A stretch of 6,378 nt of DNA from Flavobacteriaceae bacterium (GTDB lineage Bacteria; Bacteroidota; Bacteroidia; Flavobacteriales; Flavobacteriaceae). Shown piece by piece: positions 5,944 through 6,378 of the stretch. How positions within the stretch are numbered: position 1 is the first letter of the stretch; every line of letters begins with the position of its first letter. The notes under the pieces are model-generated. The model was not told the origin of the DNA. It did not search any database and saw only the letters and a list, made by a program, of their open reading frames with translations. The translations under genes and the position numbers were made by a program. The stretch lies in assembly GCA_029253805.1 (NCBI GenBank), contig JAQWYU010000152.1:1-6378 (forward strand), given 5' to 3'.

Positions 5944-6378
5944 ATGCTTGTAGATATTTTAAAAGACAAACGTCTAATCTTGGCCTCTTCGTCTCCAAGA
6001 AGGCAAGAGTTAATTAAAGGTTTAGGATTGAGAGTTGAGATACGTATTAAGCCTATCAAAGAAAAATATCCTGAACACTTAAAGCATTTTGAAATACCTG
6101 ACTATTTAGCTCAGCTTAAATCTATGCAGTTTGAAGATACACTAACTTCCAAAGATGTTCTTATCACTAGTGATACTATAGTTTGGCATAAAAACACTGC
6201 ATTAGGCAAACCAACAGACGCAAATGATGCTTTTCAAATGCTTAGATCTTTAAGTGGTCAAACCCATGAAGTAATTACCTCCGTTTGCTTCAAATCGACA
6301 GAAAAAGTAAAAACTATTAATTCTATTACCAAAGTAACTTTTAAACAACTGAGTAATTCAGAAATTAATTACTACATC
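5944..6378 (+). CDS. maf: Maf-family nucleotide pyrophosphatase, 3' end missing
   Basis: The first 145 residues of a cytoplasmic Maf protein are present; the family is usually about 190-200 residues, so roughly a quarter lies beyond the right edge. Maf proteins hydrolyse non-canonical or selected nucleoside triphosphates to monophosphate and pyrophosphate and are linked to cleaning the nucleotide pool and to division arrest. The signature ASSSPRR (14-20) forms the phosphate-binding loop. D77 in SDTIV is the expected catalytic base, followed by GKP (88-90) and the conserved LSGQTHEVIT (103-112). The YhdE-like (dTTP/UTP) and YceF-like (m7GTP) subgroups differ partly in the missing part, so the substrate is not assigned. 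The start nine bases after the kdsC stop and the usual distance to ASSSPRR support this ATG. No frameshift is seen. Confidence 0.93.
   Translation, partial: MLVDILKDKRLILASSSPRRQELIKGLGLRVEIRIKPIKEKYPEHLKHFEIPDYLAQLKSMQFEDTLTSKDVLITSDTIVWHKNTALGKPTDANDAFQMLRSLSGQTHEVITSVCFKSTEKVKTINSITKVTFKQLSNSEINYYI

Noticed and set aside
1..6378. Search for CRISPR repeats, tRNA or rRNA genes, insertion-sequence ends and attachment sites.
   Set aside because: No spaced direct repeats, tRNA-like cloverleaf, transposase or integrase fragments or terminal inverted repeats were seen by eye; the window reads as ordinary chromosome.

Overview
The window looks like chromosomal DNA of a member of the Bacteroidota, most likely the family Flavobacteriaceae. 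The base composition is AT-rich. Start codons are preceded by A-rich stretches rather than clear Shine-Dalgarno sites. The best promoter (upstream of the cytochrome c biogenesis gene) carries the Bacteroidota -7 element TAnnTTTG. The protein types and their order (a very large fused CcsBA; a Rossmann/DUF2520 protein followed by a KdsC-type phosphatase and Maf) also fit flavobacteria as I know them. No database search was run.

Layout: positions 1-279 on the minus strand hold one small two-helix membrane protein (94-279) and probably the start of a second tiny membrane protein running off the left edge. Positions 280-567 are a very AT-rich gap between divergent genes, with a perfect 9-bp-arm palindrome at 495-514. 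A HAD hydrolase of the beta-phosphoglucomutase-like subfamily follows on the plus strand (568-1227). It meets, tail to tail with 8 shared bases, a 1092-residue CcsBA cytochrome c synthase on the minus strand (1220-4498). A 154-bp divergent promoter region (4499-4652) separates ccsBA from a tight plus-strand cluster: DUF2520 Rossmann protein (4653-5423), KdsC-like phosphatase (5404-5934, overlapping its neighbour by 20 bases) and Maf nucleotide pyrophosphatase (5944 to the right edge, incomplete).

Functionally, CcsBA would move heme across the inner membrane and attach it to CXXCH sites of periplasmic c-type cytochromes. The three-gene cluster is probably one operon and mixes an unassigned NAD(P)-type Rossmann protein, a sugar-acid phosphatase (KDO or KDN branch of surface polysaccharide synthesis) and a house-cleaning nucleotide hydrolase. 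The HAD protein at 568 is a small-molecule phosphatase or mutase of unknown substrate.

I see no mobile element, CRISPR array, tRNA or rRNA, and no evidence for a new defence or metabolic system. The points most worth a second look are a signal-peptide-like segment buried inside CcsBA with an unassigned periplasmic domain behind it, the palindrome lying on the ccsBA promoter, and the palindrome upstream of the HAD gene.
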